A stretch of 64,000 nucleotides of DNA from Sedimentitalea todarodis (GTDB lineage Bacteria; Pseudomonadota; Alphaproteobacteria; Rhodobacterales; Rhodobacteraceae). This document shows positions 24,754 to 33,452 of this stretch, piece after piece; position 1 is the stretch's first letter; the number at the start of each line of letters is the position of its first letter. The stretch is taken from assembly GCF_032595355.1 (NCBI RefSeq), contig NZ_JASMWN010000005.1, positions 1-64,000 of the forward strand. Direction: 5' to 3'. The notes under the pieces are model-generated. The model had not been told where the DNA came from and ran no database searches. It saw only the letters and a program-made list of their open reading frames with translations. The translations under genes and the position numbers were made by a program.

Positions 24754-25317
24754 ATGCCATGCGTGAATGTGATCCATCCCGGATTTGCCCGCACACTGCG
24801 GGCCCTGACCGTCGCACTCCTTTTCTGCGTTGTGGCACAGACCGCATCGGCCGAAATCTCTCGTTTTGTGGGGCAATACACCGGCTCCGCCGTGGTCTCT
24901 GATAGTGATGGTTCAGAGATTCCGCGAGACATGAGTGTCACGATCAAGGAGACCAAGAAGGGCTTCTCGGTGAAATGGACCACGACCACCTACAAGACAC
25001 GCGACCGGATCAAGGAAACGACCTTCGAGATCAACTTTGTGCCCACTGATCGCGACGGTGTGTTCGCAGCGGCGATGAAGCGCAACGTGTTCGGCCATGA
25101 AGCCCAACTGGATCCGATGCAGGGCGAACCCTATGTCTGGGCGCGGATCGATGATGAAACGCTGACCGTGTTTTCGCTGTTTGTGAATGACAGCGGCGGT
25201 TACGAAATGCAGCAATTCGACCGGACACTCGCAGCCGGTGGGCTTGATCTCAAATTCACGCGAACCGCGAATGGCAAGGAAACACGGACTACCGAGGTCT
25301 TTCTCGAAGAGAAGTAG
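24754..25317 (+). CDS. Conserved hypothetical exported protein
   Basis: 187 residues. An N-terminal signal peptide (ALTVALLFCVVAQTASA, cut before EISRF) leads to a mostly beta mature domain with many Thr/Lys (SVKWTTTTYKTRDRIKETTF) that resembles a small periplasmic lipocalin-like or beta-sandwich protein. I recognise no family. AGGAGG lies about twelve bases before the ATG. It stands alone, convergent with sspB. Confidence 0.75.
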   Translation: MPCVNVIHPGFARTLRALTVALLFCVVAQTASAEISRFVGQYTGSAVVSDSDGSEIPRDMSVTIKETKKGFSVKWTTTTYKTRDRIKETTFEINFVPTDRDGVFAAAMKRNVFGHEAQLDPMQGEPYVWARIDDETLTVFSLFVNDSGGYEMQQFDRTLAAGGLDLKFTRTANGKETRTTEVFLEEK

Positions 25318-25322
25318 ACAGG

Positions 25323-25805
25323 CTACTTGCGGAAGCTGTCCAGCGAAACAACTTCGGCATCGACCTTTTCAGCAGTCGCCTCGTCTTCCTGTACATGGTC
25401 GGTGTTGATCGCGGCCGGAACGATCGACTCGATCTCGTCTTCTTCCTCGTCTTCCGCACTTTCAAAGCGCAACCCGAACTCGACGGACGGATCAACAAAG
25501 GTCTTGATCGCGTCATAGGGGATATAGAGTGGCTCGGGCGCATCCCCGAAATTCAGCGTCACGGCGAACCCGTCCTCCCCGACATCCAGATTGTCGAACC
25601 AATGCTGCATCACCACGGTCATCTCGCCGGGGTAACGGTCGGTCAGCCAATCAGCCAGTTCAACCCCGGGGTGTGACGTGTCAAAGGTGATGAAGAAGTG
25701 ATGCACCCCGGGCAGACCATTGTCGGCCACATCCTGCAAGACGGACTTGATCAGTCCGCGCATCGCAGTGTGCATCAGGTTTCCGTAGTCGATATCGCGG
25801 GACAT
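25323..25805 (-). CDS. sspB: ClpXP adaptor protein SspB
   Basis: 160-residue adaptor that carries ssrA-tagged proteins to ClpXP. The folded domain (about 5-115) has the alphaproteobacterial SspB sequence features HHFFITFDTSHPGV, YPGEMTVVMQHWFDNL and FAVTLNFGDAPEPLYIPYDAI. A long acidic linker (EDEEEDEIES) follows and the C-terminal ClpX-docking tail VVSLDSFRK is intact. It recognises tags such as the ANDN start of the tmRNA tag encoded 3.5 kb away. Confidence 0.92.
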   Translation of the reverse strand: MSRDIDYGNLMHTAMRGLIKSVLQDVADNGLPGVHHFFITFDTSHPGVELADWLTDRYPGEMTVVMQHWFDNLDVGEDGFAVTLNFGDAPEPLYIPYDAIKTFVDPSVEFGLRFESAEDEEEDEIESIVPAAINTDHVQEDEATAEKVDAEVVSLDSFRK

Positions 25806-26065
25806 TCAATCTTCCACACTAGGGGCTGCATCAAGCATAAGGGATTCGAGCATAAACAAACCCCTGGGACAACCCTAATTTGTTTCGCCGTCCGCTTGAC
25901 GGGAGAGCAGCGTCGCGACCCCGCCACCGATGGGCCGACAGAGTTCCTGACGCTTGCCCACCGCACCCGCAGGTCTCGGTATCTGCGGTCAACACCTAGC
26001 TACAGATACTGGGACCGCCCCCAGCCCCCGCCATGATGCTGCGAATTGCAGGTTTCCGGTCCGCA

Positions 26066-27685
26066 TCAGCCGGTCAAGGCATCCGCGAACTGCTCGCGCA
26101 GATTGCGTTTGAGAACCTTGCCCGTGGCGTTCAAAGGCAACGCCTCGATGAACACGGCCTTGTCGGGAACCTGCCAGCTGGCGATCTTGCCGTCGAAAAA
26201 GGCCAGCAACTCCTCTTCCGTCGGCGTTTCTCCCGCGGCCGCAACCGCGACAAGCAAGGGACGTTCGTCCCATTTCGGGTGACGCACCCCGATGACGGCG
26301 GCATTGGCCAGCTTGGGATGTGCGATCGCGATGTTTTCAAGCTCTACCGAACTGATCCATTCGCCGCCGGACTTGATGATATCCTTTGACCGGTCACGGA
26401 TCGTCATGAACCCGTCCGGATCAATCGTCGCAACATCGCCCGTCGCGAACCAGCCCTCCTGAAGGGTGTCCTGATCGCCCATACGGAAATAGCTGTCGAT
26501 CACCCAGTGGCCCCGCACCAGCAGATCGCCCTGCGTCTTGCCATCGTTTGGCAAGGTGCCGCCATCTTCGTCGACGACCTTCAACTCCACACCAAACGGC
26601 GGACGGCCCTGATTCTCGCGCAGCCTGTGCTGCTCCCTAATCGGCAGATCGCGATGTTTGGCCAGAGGAATGTTCACCGAACCCAGCGGACTCATTTCGG
26701 ACATGCCCCAGGCATGGATCGTATCGACGCCAAAATCCTCGCGGAACTGTGTCATCATCGAGGGCGGGCAAGCGGATCCACCAACAACGGTACGCTTGAG
26801 GCTCTCCAGCTTGCTGCCCATTCCCTTGGCATGTGCCAGCAAACCCAGCCAGATGGTCGGCACGCCCAAGGCAAGCGTCACCTTCTCTCCGTCAATCAGC
26901 TTGACCAGGCTCTCGCCGTCAAGCCCCGGCCCAGGCATCACCAGCCGGCTGCCCACCATTGCTGCGCAATAGGGCACGCCCCAGGCATTGACGTGGAACA
27001 TCGGCACGACCGGCATCACGACATCCATTGCCGTCAAGCCAAGCGAATCCGCGAGATTCGCGGCATAGCTGTGCAGCAGGGTCGAACGGTGCGAATACAG
27101 AACGCCCTTGGGATTTCCCGTCGTTCCAGAGGTATAACAAAGGCTTGAAGCGGTGTTTTCATCCAGGTCCGGCCATTCGAAATCATCATCCCCGGTCTCG
27201 ATCAACTCGTCATAGAACATCAGCCCCGGCACCTGCTCCGCCAGCGCCGCGTCCCGCGGTCCCATCAGCACGACATGCTCCAGGTTGGGCAGATGTTCGC
27301 CCAGCTTGGCGACGATTGGCAGGAATGTGGCATCCAAAAACAGGACCCGATCGTCCGCATGGTTGATGATATAGATCAACTGTTCGGGGAACAGGCGCGG
27401 ATTGATCGTGTGGCAGACAAGACCCGCACCAGACACCCCGAAGTAGATTTCCAGATGCCGCCGGTTGTTCCACGCGATCGTGCCGCAACGCGTCTGCGGA
27501 TCGAGACCAAGCTTGTGCAGGGCCGAGCCCAGCTTGCGGGCATTGCGCGCAACGTCCCTCCAGTTGGTGTGGGTCACGCCCCCGGATGTCTCGACGGACA
27601 CGATCGTGGTATCGCCATGATAGTTTTCCGCATGATCAATCAGCGACGAAATCAGCAGGGGTGCAGTCATCATCTGGCCCAGCAT
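26066..27685 (-). CDS. Acyl-CoA ligase, candidate methylmercaptopropionyl-CoA ligase DmdB
   Basis: 539-residue adenylate-forming ligase. The AMP motif YTSGTTGNPKGV is near 180, the hinge/adenylate motif GWFATGDVATIDPDGFMTIRDR near 405-427, and the catalytic C-terminal lysine in NATGKVLKRNLR near 525. The start MLGQMMTAPLLISSLIDHA and the length resemble DmdB proteins of roseobacters, and the dmdA locus is 8 kb away, so methylmercaptopropionate is a fair candidate substrate; a medium-chain fatty acid is the alternative. ATG at 27685 follows GAGGAG by six bases; a TTG upstream is rejected. Confidence 0.75.
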   Translation of the reverse strand: MLGQMMTAPLLISSLIDHAENYHGDTTIVSVETSGGVTHTNWRDVARNARKLGSALHKLGLDPQTRCGTIAWNNRRHLEIYFGVSGAGLVCHTINPRLFPEQLIYIINHADDRVLFLDATFLPIVAKLGEHLPNLEHVVLMGPRDAALAEQVPGLMFYDELIETGDDDFEWPDLDENTASSLCYTSGTTGNPKGVLYSHRSTLLHSYAANLADSLGLTAMDVVMPVVPMFHVNAWGVPYCAAMVGSRLVMPGPGLDGESLVKLIDGEKVTLALGVPTIWLGLLAHAKGMGSKLESLKRTVVGGSACPPSMMTQFREDFGVDTIHAWGMSEMSPLGSVNIPLAKHRDLPIREQHRLRENQGRPPFGVELKVVDEDGGTLPNDGKTQGDLLVRGHWVIDSYFRMGDQDTLQEGWFATGDVATIDPDGFMTIRDRSKDIIKSGGEWISSVELENIAIAHPKLANAAVIGVRHPKWDERPLLVAVAAAGETPTEEELLAFFDGKIASWQVPDKAVFIEALPLNATGKVLKRNLREQFADALTG

Positions 27686-27881
27686 AACAGGCTCCTCGTT
27701 CAATGGTTCTGGCCGGGCAAAGGCCCCGTGCGCGTTCTGGTCATCTGAGGCGTGCCCGATCGGCTGACCGCTCTGGTCGCCTGTCCGGTCCGTCTCCTCC
27801 CCCGGTCAACCTGACAAGGATAACACCTGTTGGCAATATCGGGCTTGTCCTGAAATCGCACTGCGGATAGCCGTTTCGCCT

Positions 27882-28358
27882 ATGACCTTGCGTTACCACA
27901 CCCCGCTGAGCCCGACCGAACAGACCACGCTCGGGATTGCCACGCCGCAAACACTGGCGCTGGCAGATCGCGTTCGTTACGCCGAACTCGATATCCTCCA
28001 GCATGTGAACAACAAATCCTACATGGGATGGTTCGAAACCCTGCGCGTCGCGCATTTCCACAGGTTCTGCGCCCATCACTTCCAGGACGGGGGCAGCCCG
28101 CGCATGGTCCTGCGCAATGCCAACATGCAATTCATCCGCGAGATGGTGATGGGCGAGGACTATGTCGCAACCGCCCGCGTCGCGGCCTTTCGCAACACCT
28201 CATACACGCTTGAACAACAACTGTGGGCGGGTGATCTGCGCGCCACGCTCACTGCGGTCATGGTCCTGCTCGCCCCGACCGGTTCGGGCCGCCTGCCGCT
28301 GCCCCAGAGCCTCAGACAACAGTTCCAGCTGAGCGAAGGCGCAACCTCTGACGCCTGA
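27882..28358 (+). CDS. Acyl-CoA thioesterase, hotdog fold (4-hydroxybenzoyl-CoA thioesterase type)
   Basis: 158-residue single hotdog domain that hydrolyses acyl-CoA thioesters. The family's active-site segment is RVRYAELDILQHVNNKSYM near 30-48, with the catalytic Asp replaced or shifted in the AELDILQHVNN turn; the long central helix follows (WFETLRVAHFHRF). Divergent from the ligase gene with 196 bases between. No strong ribosome site is seen. The substrate is unknown. Confidence 0.85.
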   Translation: MTLRYHTPLSPTEQTTLGIATPQTLALADRVRYAELDILQHVNNKSYMGWFETLRVAHFHRFCAHHFQDGGSPRMVLRNANMQFIREMVMGEDYVATARVAAFRNTSYTLEQQLWAGDLRATLTAVMVLLAPTGSGRLPLPQSLRQQFQLSEGATSDA

Positions 28359-28383
28359 TCTCTCGCAGCCCTTCATCTTTGTC

Positions 28384-28506
28384 TGAAATACTCCGGGGGT
28401 GAACGGGGAAAATCTCGATTTTCGCCGGAGGGGGCAGCGCCCCCTGCCCCTTTCCGTTCCTGTCCGCCCGGATGTTTGGCCCCGATGTTTGCCCCGATGT
28501 TTGGCC
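28384..28506. repeat. Intergenic hairpins and short tandem repeat between thioesterase and pgi
   Basis: Contains AAATACTCCGGGGG, a hairpin GAAAAT-CTCG-ATTTTC, a G+C-rich hairpin GGGGCAG-CGCCCC-CTGCCCC, then three tandem copies of a GATGTTTGGCCCC-like 14-15-mer (28471-28506). It lies between convergent genes and probably serves as terminator region for both. Confidence 0.55.
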
Positions 28507-28519
28507 CGGTTTTCGCGCG

Positions 28520-30139
28520 TCAGGCAGCACCTCCGTGCCTGTGCACGAACTCGACCAGCGCTGCGGTCGAACCGTCCTTGCCCGATGTGCTCTGCGTGCC
28601 ATCGACAACCGGTCCCAGCGAGGTGGCAAGTTCCTTGCCCAACTCGACGCCCCATTGATCATAGGAATTGATGCCAAGGATGACGCCCTCAACAAAAACC
28701 CTGTGTTCGTACAGAGCGACGATCTGGCCGAACACGAACGGCGTCAGCAGCGGATAGGCCAATGTCGTCGACGGACGGTTACCGGGAAAGACCCGATGCC
28801 GCGCCTGACGCTCCAGTTCCGCAGCGTCCAACCCCCTGTCTGCCATGCGCGCCCGCGCCTCGTCGATGGACCGCCCCCGCATCAGCGCTTCGGACTGCGC
28901 CAGGCAGTTCGCGACCAGCAGGCGATGCTGATGCGCCAGATCCGGCTCGTGGCCCTGCGCGGCCACCATGAATTCGCATGGCACCACGCCCGTTCCCTGG
29001 TGGATAAGCTGGTAAAACGCGTGCTGACCGTTGGTGCCAGGCTCGCCCCAGACGATCGGGCCGGATGGCACGGTCAGCGCGCTGCCATCCATCGCCACGC
29101 TCTTGCCGTTGGATTCCATTTCCAGTTGCTGCAAATAGGCTGGCAACCGCGCCAGTCGCTGATCGTAGGGCAGCACCGCGCGGGTCGGATATCCACATAT
29201 CTGATGGTGCCAGATGCCGATCAGGGCGAGCAGAACCGGCAGGTTCTCGTGCCAATCAGCGGCCCGGAAATGCGTATCCATTGCCTGCCCACCGCGCAGA
29301 AACGCATCAAACCCCTTGGGGCCGATGGCCAGCATCAGCGACAGACCGATCGGCCCCCAGACCGAATAGCGCCCGCCGACCCAATCCTCGAAGCCGAACA
29401 CATGCGCATCGTCGATACCAAATGCCGCCGTCTTGTCGCGGGCCGTCGACAGCGCTGCAAACTGCATCGCGGGATCGCCGCCCCCTTCCTGCATCCAGGC
29501 CCGTGCCGTGCGGGCATTGGTCATCGTTTCGATGGTCGTGAAGGTCTTGGAAGCAACGATCACCAGCGTGGTCTTCGGATCCAATCCGCGCAGCGTATCG
29601 GCGATATGCGCGCCATCGACATTCGACACGAAATGGCAGCGCGGCCCATCCTGATAGGGTGCCAACGCCAGCGCCGCCATCGCCGGGCCGAGATCGGACC
29701 CGCCTATGCCGATATTCACGATATCGGTGAAGGCACCGCCGGTTCCGGCCTTTTCGCCCGAGCGCACAGCATCCGAAAAGGCCCGCATCTGATCCAGCGT
29801 CGCCAGAATACCGGGCATCACATCAATGCCGCCAGAGATCACAGGTCCACCGTCCAGATTGCGCAATGCCGTGTGCAGCACAGCGCGGTCTTCGGTTTCA
29901 TTGATGCGGTCGCCACCGAACATGGCCGCGCGATGCCCGGCAAGGTCGGCCTGATCACACAGATCGATCAACGCCTCCATCACAGCGGCATCCACACGCG
30001 TCTTTGAATAGTCCAGCCGCAGATCACCGACTTGCGCGGAAAACCTCTCGGCGCGATCGGGGTCGTCTTCGAACATGGCGAGCATCTGCCGTGATCCGGT
30101 CGCCGCGTAAAGCCCATTCAGGTGCGTCCAGTCTACCAT
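28520..30139 (-). CDS. pgi: Glucose-6-phosphate isomerase
   Basis: 539-residue enzyme interconverting glucose-6-phosphate and fructose-6-phosphate. The GPI signatures are present: VIVASKTFTTIETMTNA near 195-211 and the C-terminal FGQIVALYEHRVFVEGVILG near 467-486. GGAG six bases upstream of the ATG; only three bases separate it from the pgl stop, so it is the last gene of zwf-pgl-pgi. Confidence 0.96.
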   Translation of the reverse strand: MVDWTHLNGLYAATGSRQMLAMFEDDPDRAERFSAQVGDLRLDYSKTRVDAAVMEALIDLCDQADLAGHRAAMFGGDRINETEDRAVLHTALRNLDGGPVISGGIDVMPGILATLDQMRAFSDAVRSGEKAGTGGAFTDIVNIGIGGSDLGPAMAALALAPYQDGPRCHFVSNVDGAHIADTLRGLDPKTTLVIVASKTFTTIETMTNARTARAWMQEGGGDPAMQFAALSTARDKTAAFGIDDAHVFGFEDWVGGRYSVWGPIGLSLMLAIGPKGFDAFLRGGQAMDTHFRAADWHENLPVLLALIGIWHHQICGYPTRAVLPYDQRLARLPAYLQQLEMESNGKSVAMDGSALTVPSGPIVWGEPGTNGQHAFYQLIHQGTGVVPCEFMVAAQGHEPDLAHQHRLLVANCLAQSEALMRGRSIDEARARMADRGLDAAELERQARHRVFPGNRPSTTLAYPLLTPFVFGQIVALYEHRVFVEGVILGINSYDQWGVELGKELATSLGPVVDGTQSTSGKDGSTAALVEFVHRHGGAA

Positions 30140-30142
30140 CTT

Positions 30143-30814
30143 TCACTCCGCCCAATGTATCGTCATTTCATCCAGCACCGCGCGCACGGGTGCCTCTTCG
30201 GGCGACAGTTTCCGGGCCCGTTCCAGCGCGGCGCGCTTGTCAGCCCCGAAGATCACCAGGTGCTTTGACATCGCGCCGTTCAGCACCCAGGCGCTCAGAC
30301 TCACCCGGGTTTCGGGCACGCCCTCGGGACGCAGCACCGACAGCACCGGCGCATCCTCCGACAACGCCTCTGCCAATCCCGCAACGCCCGGAAACAGCGA
30401 GGCCGTATGCATGTCCACGCCCATCCCGAGCAACAGCACCGAAACCGGCAGTTCCGGCGCCAATTGCGCCTCGATCTCGGGAAGCACCGACTCGGGTTCC
30501 TGCGCGGGTGCATAGAACGGCAATAGCGTGGCAGCGGCGGCGCGCCCGGTCAGCAATCGCGAGGCGATCAGCCCGGCGTTGCTGCGCGGGTCGTTCTGCG
30601 GCACCCAGCGTTCATCTGTTGCGAATACATGCACGCGGGACCAATCCAGATCGGCCGCGCAGAGCACATCAAAGATCGGTCCCGGCGTCGTTCCACCGGG
30701 GACCGCGAGCGATGCGCGATCATGGGTGAACAGAGCCGATTCCAGATCACCGGCAATCACGTTCGCCAAGTCGATGGCCGCGAGTTCGCGATCTGCATAT
30801 TCAATGATATTCAT
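30143..30814 (-). CDS. pgl: 6-phosphogluconolactonase
   Basis: 223-residue lactonase of the oxidative pentose-phosphate/Entner-Doudoroff entry. It has the NagB/SugarP-isomerase fold: LAVPGGTTPGPIFDVL near 38-53, VHVFATDERWVP near 62-73 and LLGMGVDMHTASLFPG near 128-143 with the active-site Asp/His. Its ATG overlaps the zwf stop by four bases. Slightly shorter than many homologues but complete. Confidence 0.95.
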   Translation of the reverse strand: MNIIEYADRELAAIDLANVIAGDLESALFTHDRASLAVPGGTTPGPIFDVLCAADLDWSRVHVFATDERWVPQNDPRSNAGLIASRLLTGRAAAATLLPFYAPAQEPESVLPEIEAQLAPELPVSVLLLGMGVDMHTASLFPGVAGLAEALSEDAPVLSVLRPEGVPETRVSLSAWVLNGAMSKHLVIFGADKRAALERARKLSPEEAPVRAVLDEMTIHWAE

Positions 30815-32268
30815 GGTTTGATACCCCGCCAGGCGCGACCATCGCGGCGCAACAACTGTTCCGCGTGATCGGGGCCCACACTACCACTTTCATAGGGCTT
30901 GGGCACCTCTCCGCGCGCTGTCCAGCCCGCGATCATCGGATCGGCCCATGCCCATGCCGCCTCGACCTCATCGCCGCGCATGAACAGGGTCTGGTTGCCC
31001 CGGATCACGTCCATGATCAGTCGCTCATACGCGTCCGGCGGATCTCCGCCCTCGGGTCCGAGCGCCTCAGCAAATGTCATGTCCAGCGGAACGTCAACAA
31101 GCCGCATACCACCGGGGCCGGGTTCCTTGATCGTCACCTGCAACGTGATTCCCTCGTTCGGCTGCAACCGAATTGACAGCACATTGGCATGGCGACCGGC
31201 TTCCGCTCCGAATATGGAATGGGGCGCGTCCTTGAAGACCACGCTGATCACCGAGGACCGGGCCACAAGGCGCTTGCCCGTGCGCAGATAAAACGGTGTG
31301 CCCGCCCATCGCCAGTTGCTGATATGCGCCTTTAGCGCAATATAGCTTTCAGTGCTGCTGCGTGGGTTGCCTGCGGCCTCGCGATAGCCGGGATGTTCCC
31401 CATCAAGCGCCTGGTACTGGCCGCGCACGATGTGGTGTGGTTCAACCGCATCCAACGCCCGGATCACCTTGAGCTTTTCATCGCGTACCGCATCCGGATC
31501 GAACTTGGCCGGCGGCTCCATCGCGATCAGGCACAAGAGTTGCATCAGGTGGTTCTGCATCATGTCGCGCATCGCCCCGGCCTTGTCGTAATACTCCCCG
31601 CGTCCACCGACACCGACGGTTTCGGCCACGGTGATCTGGATGTGATCCACGTATTGACTGTTCCAGAGCGGCTCAAACAACATGTTGCCAAAGCGGATCG
31701 CCATCAGGTTCTGAACGGTTTCCTTGCCCAGATAGTGGTCGATCCGATAGATCTGACCTTCGTCAAAATGCTCGGCCAACGTGTCGTTCAGCGCGCGTGC
31801 GGTGGCCAGATCATTCCCGAATGGTTTTTCCACCACGATCCGCGACTGCTCCGTCGCGATCCCGTGATGGTGGATGCGTTCGGCCAGATCGCCAAAAAGC
31901 GCGGGTGCCACCGAAAAGTAGAACGCCCGCACACAGCCGTCACGCATCTTGCCCGCAAGTTCGGCCCAGCCGTCAGTCCCGCGCGCATCGACGGTTACAT
32001 AGTCGATGCGATCCACGAAACCCTCAAGCGCATCCGACTGCGCCTCGTTGCCGCCAACAAACTCGACGATCGCCGCGCGCACCGTTGCCTTGTATTCGTC
32101 GGCTCCATGCCTGGAGCGCGCCGCGCCGATGATCCGCGCCTCATGCGGCATCTGCCCGGCGCAGAAGCGACGGAACAAGGCCGGCAGGATCTTGCGCCGC
32201 GCCAGATCCCCGGTACCCCCAAAGATAACAAGATCAAACGGTTCCACCGGAATGACTCGCGATACCAT
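30811..32268 (-). CDS. zwf: Glucose-6-phosphate 1-dehydrogenase
   Basis: 485-residue NADP enzyme making 6-phosphogluconolactone. The nucleotide fingerprint VIFGGTGDLARRKILPAL is at the N-terminus, the active-site sequence RIDHYLGKETVQN near 172-184. ATG at 32268 is chosen over an upstream TTG. First gene of zwf-pgl-pgi, the standard Entner-Doudoroff feed in roseobacters. A LacI-type palindrome lies 38 bases upstream, which suggests carbon-source control. Confidence 0.97.
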   Translation of the reverse strand: MVSRVIPVEPFDLVIFGGTGDLARRKILPALFRRFCAGQMPHEARIIGAARSRHGADEYKATVRAAIVEFVGGNEAQSDALEGFVDRIDYVTVDARGTDGWAELAGKMRDGCVRAFYFSVAPALFGDLAERIHHHGIATEQSRIVVEKPFGNDLATARALNDTLAEHFDEGQIYRIDHYLGKETVQNLMAIRFGNMLFEPLWNSQYVDHIQITVAETVGVGGRGEYYDKAGAMRDMMQNHLMQLLCLIAMEPPAKFDPDAVRDEKLKVIRALDAVEPHHIVRGQYQALDGEHPGYREAAGNPRSSTESYIALKAHISNWRWAGTPFYLRTGKRLVARSSVISVVFKDAPHSIFGAEAGRHANVLSIRLQPNEGITLQVTIKEPGPGGMRLVDVPLDMTFAEALGPEGGDPPDAYERLIMDVIRGNQTLFMRGDEVEAAWAWADPMIAGWTARGEVPKPYESGSVGPDHAEQLLRRDGRAWRGIKP

Positions 32269-32305
32269 GACCAACCTGCCCTCATGTTTGCGTGTTTTAC
32301 GTAAA

Positions 32306-32319
32306 TGTTAGCGCTCACA
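32306..32319. promoter_or_regulatory. LacI-type operator between zwf and the radical SAM gene
   Basis: TGTTAGCGCTCACA has the central GCGC/AGCGCT palindrome typical of LacI-family repressor sites (TGTnAGCGCTnACA). It lies in the divergent promoter region, 38 bp before zwf. Confidence 0.5.
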
Positions 32320-32431
32320 TATACCAAAACACGCGTGCATCACAACTATGTCAATCGCCGCAGTGTTACATTTCTCCGCCGACCTCCGTGGGCTAAACCC
32401 GTTTCAGGACGTTCACAATGGAAGATGGCAA

Positions 32432-33385
32432 ATGAAAGATCTGGCAACGCAACCCGCCAATGCAGGAAAGTTCCAGAACCGTTTTGTCACCGCCCAGGGG
32501 GAGACGCGGGCCTCGGTGCCGCTCAGCAAGCCGGAAACACTCTGGTTCAACACCGGAACGCAATGCAATATCGAATGCGAGAACTGCTATATTCTCAGCA
32601 GCCCCACCAACGATGCGCTGGTCTATATCAGCACGGACGAGGTCAACGCCTATCTTGACCAGATTTCCGAACGCGGTTGGCCGATACGCGAAATCGGCTT
32701 TACCGGCGGCGAACCGTTCATGAATCCCGAGATGATCGACATGGCACGCGCCGCTCTCTCGCGTGGATTTGAGGTGCTGATCCTGACCAACGCGATGCGC
32801 CCGATGATGCGCAGGACAATGCGCGAGGGGTTGATCGAACTTCAGAGACTTTACGGCACACAGATGACACTGCGCGTATCGCTGGATCACTACAGCCGCG
32901 ACCTGCACGATGCTGAACGCGGTGCGGGGAGCTTTGCCAAGACCATGACCGGAATGGATTGGCTTCGGGATACCGGTATCCGGACAACGGTCGCCGGTCG
33001 CGCCCACTTCGACGAAGATGAGGCGTCCGGCCGTGCGGGTTTTGCCGCCCTCTTCGAGTCGAACGGTTTTGCCATCAACGCGCAGTCGCCGGCCGAGCTC
33101 GTGCTTTTTCCGGAGATGGATGCAGAGGTCGAGGTGCCCGAGATCACCACATCCTGCTGGGATATCCTCGGCAAGCGTCCAGAAGATGTCATGTGCGCCT
33201 CGTCCCGGATGGTGGTCAGGCGCAAGGGGGCGGATCATCCCGTCGTGCTGGCCTGTACCCTGCTCCCGTATTCACCCGAATTCGAACTCGGTGAAACCCT
33301 CAGCGACGCCGAACAGGACGTCCAGCTGAACCACCCGCATTGCGCCAAGTTCTGCGTCCTGGGAGGGGCAAGCTGTTCCGCGTGA
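32432..33385 (+). CDS. Radical SAM enzyme of unknown substrate with C-terminal cysteine cluster
   Basis: 317 residues. The radical SAM cluster motif CNIECENC gives Cys45, Cys49 and Cys52 (CX3CX2C), followed by the SAM-binding EIGFTGGEPFMNPEM near 86-100. The C-terminal part has six more cysteines (about 242, 255, 275, 304, 308, 315; the last three in HCAKFCVLGGASC), which suggests one auxiliary iron-sulfur cluster of the SPASM/twitch kind, as in peptide-modifying enzymes. No precursor peptide or transporter lies next to it. ATG 32432 is preferred to a frame opening at 32348, which lacks a ribosome site. Function unknown. Confidence 0.85.
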   Translation: MKDLATQPANAGKFQNRFVTAQGETRASVPLSKPETLWFNTGTQCNIECENCYILSSPTNDALVYISTDEVNAYLDQISERGWPIREIGFTGGEPFMNPEMIDMARAALSRGFEVLILTNAMRPMMRRTMREGLIELQRLYGTQMTLRVSLDHYSRDLHDAERGAGSFAKTMTGMDWLRDTGIRTTVAGRAHFDEDEASGRAGFAALFESNGFAINAQSPAELVLFPEMDAEVEVPEITTSCWDILGKRPEDVMCASSRMVVRRKGADHPVVLACTLLPYSPEFELGETLSDAEQDVQLNHPHCAKFCVLGGASCSA

Positions 33386-33452
33386 ACCGGTTCACCCGAC
33401 TGCCGTAGAAACCTGCGCTATAGTGCGAGGGAATCGCTGCGGAGCACGTGAA

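Noticed and set aside
28472..30007. 511-codon frame antisense to pgi
   Set aside because: Shadow frame; pgi is complete with both signatures.
32348..32431. Longer start for the radical SAM gene
   Set aside because: No ribosome site; it would read through the region next to the LacI-type site.
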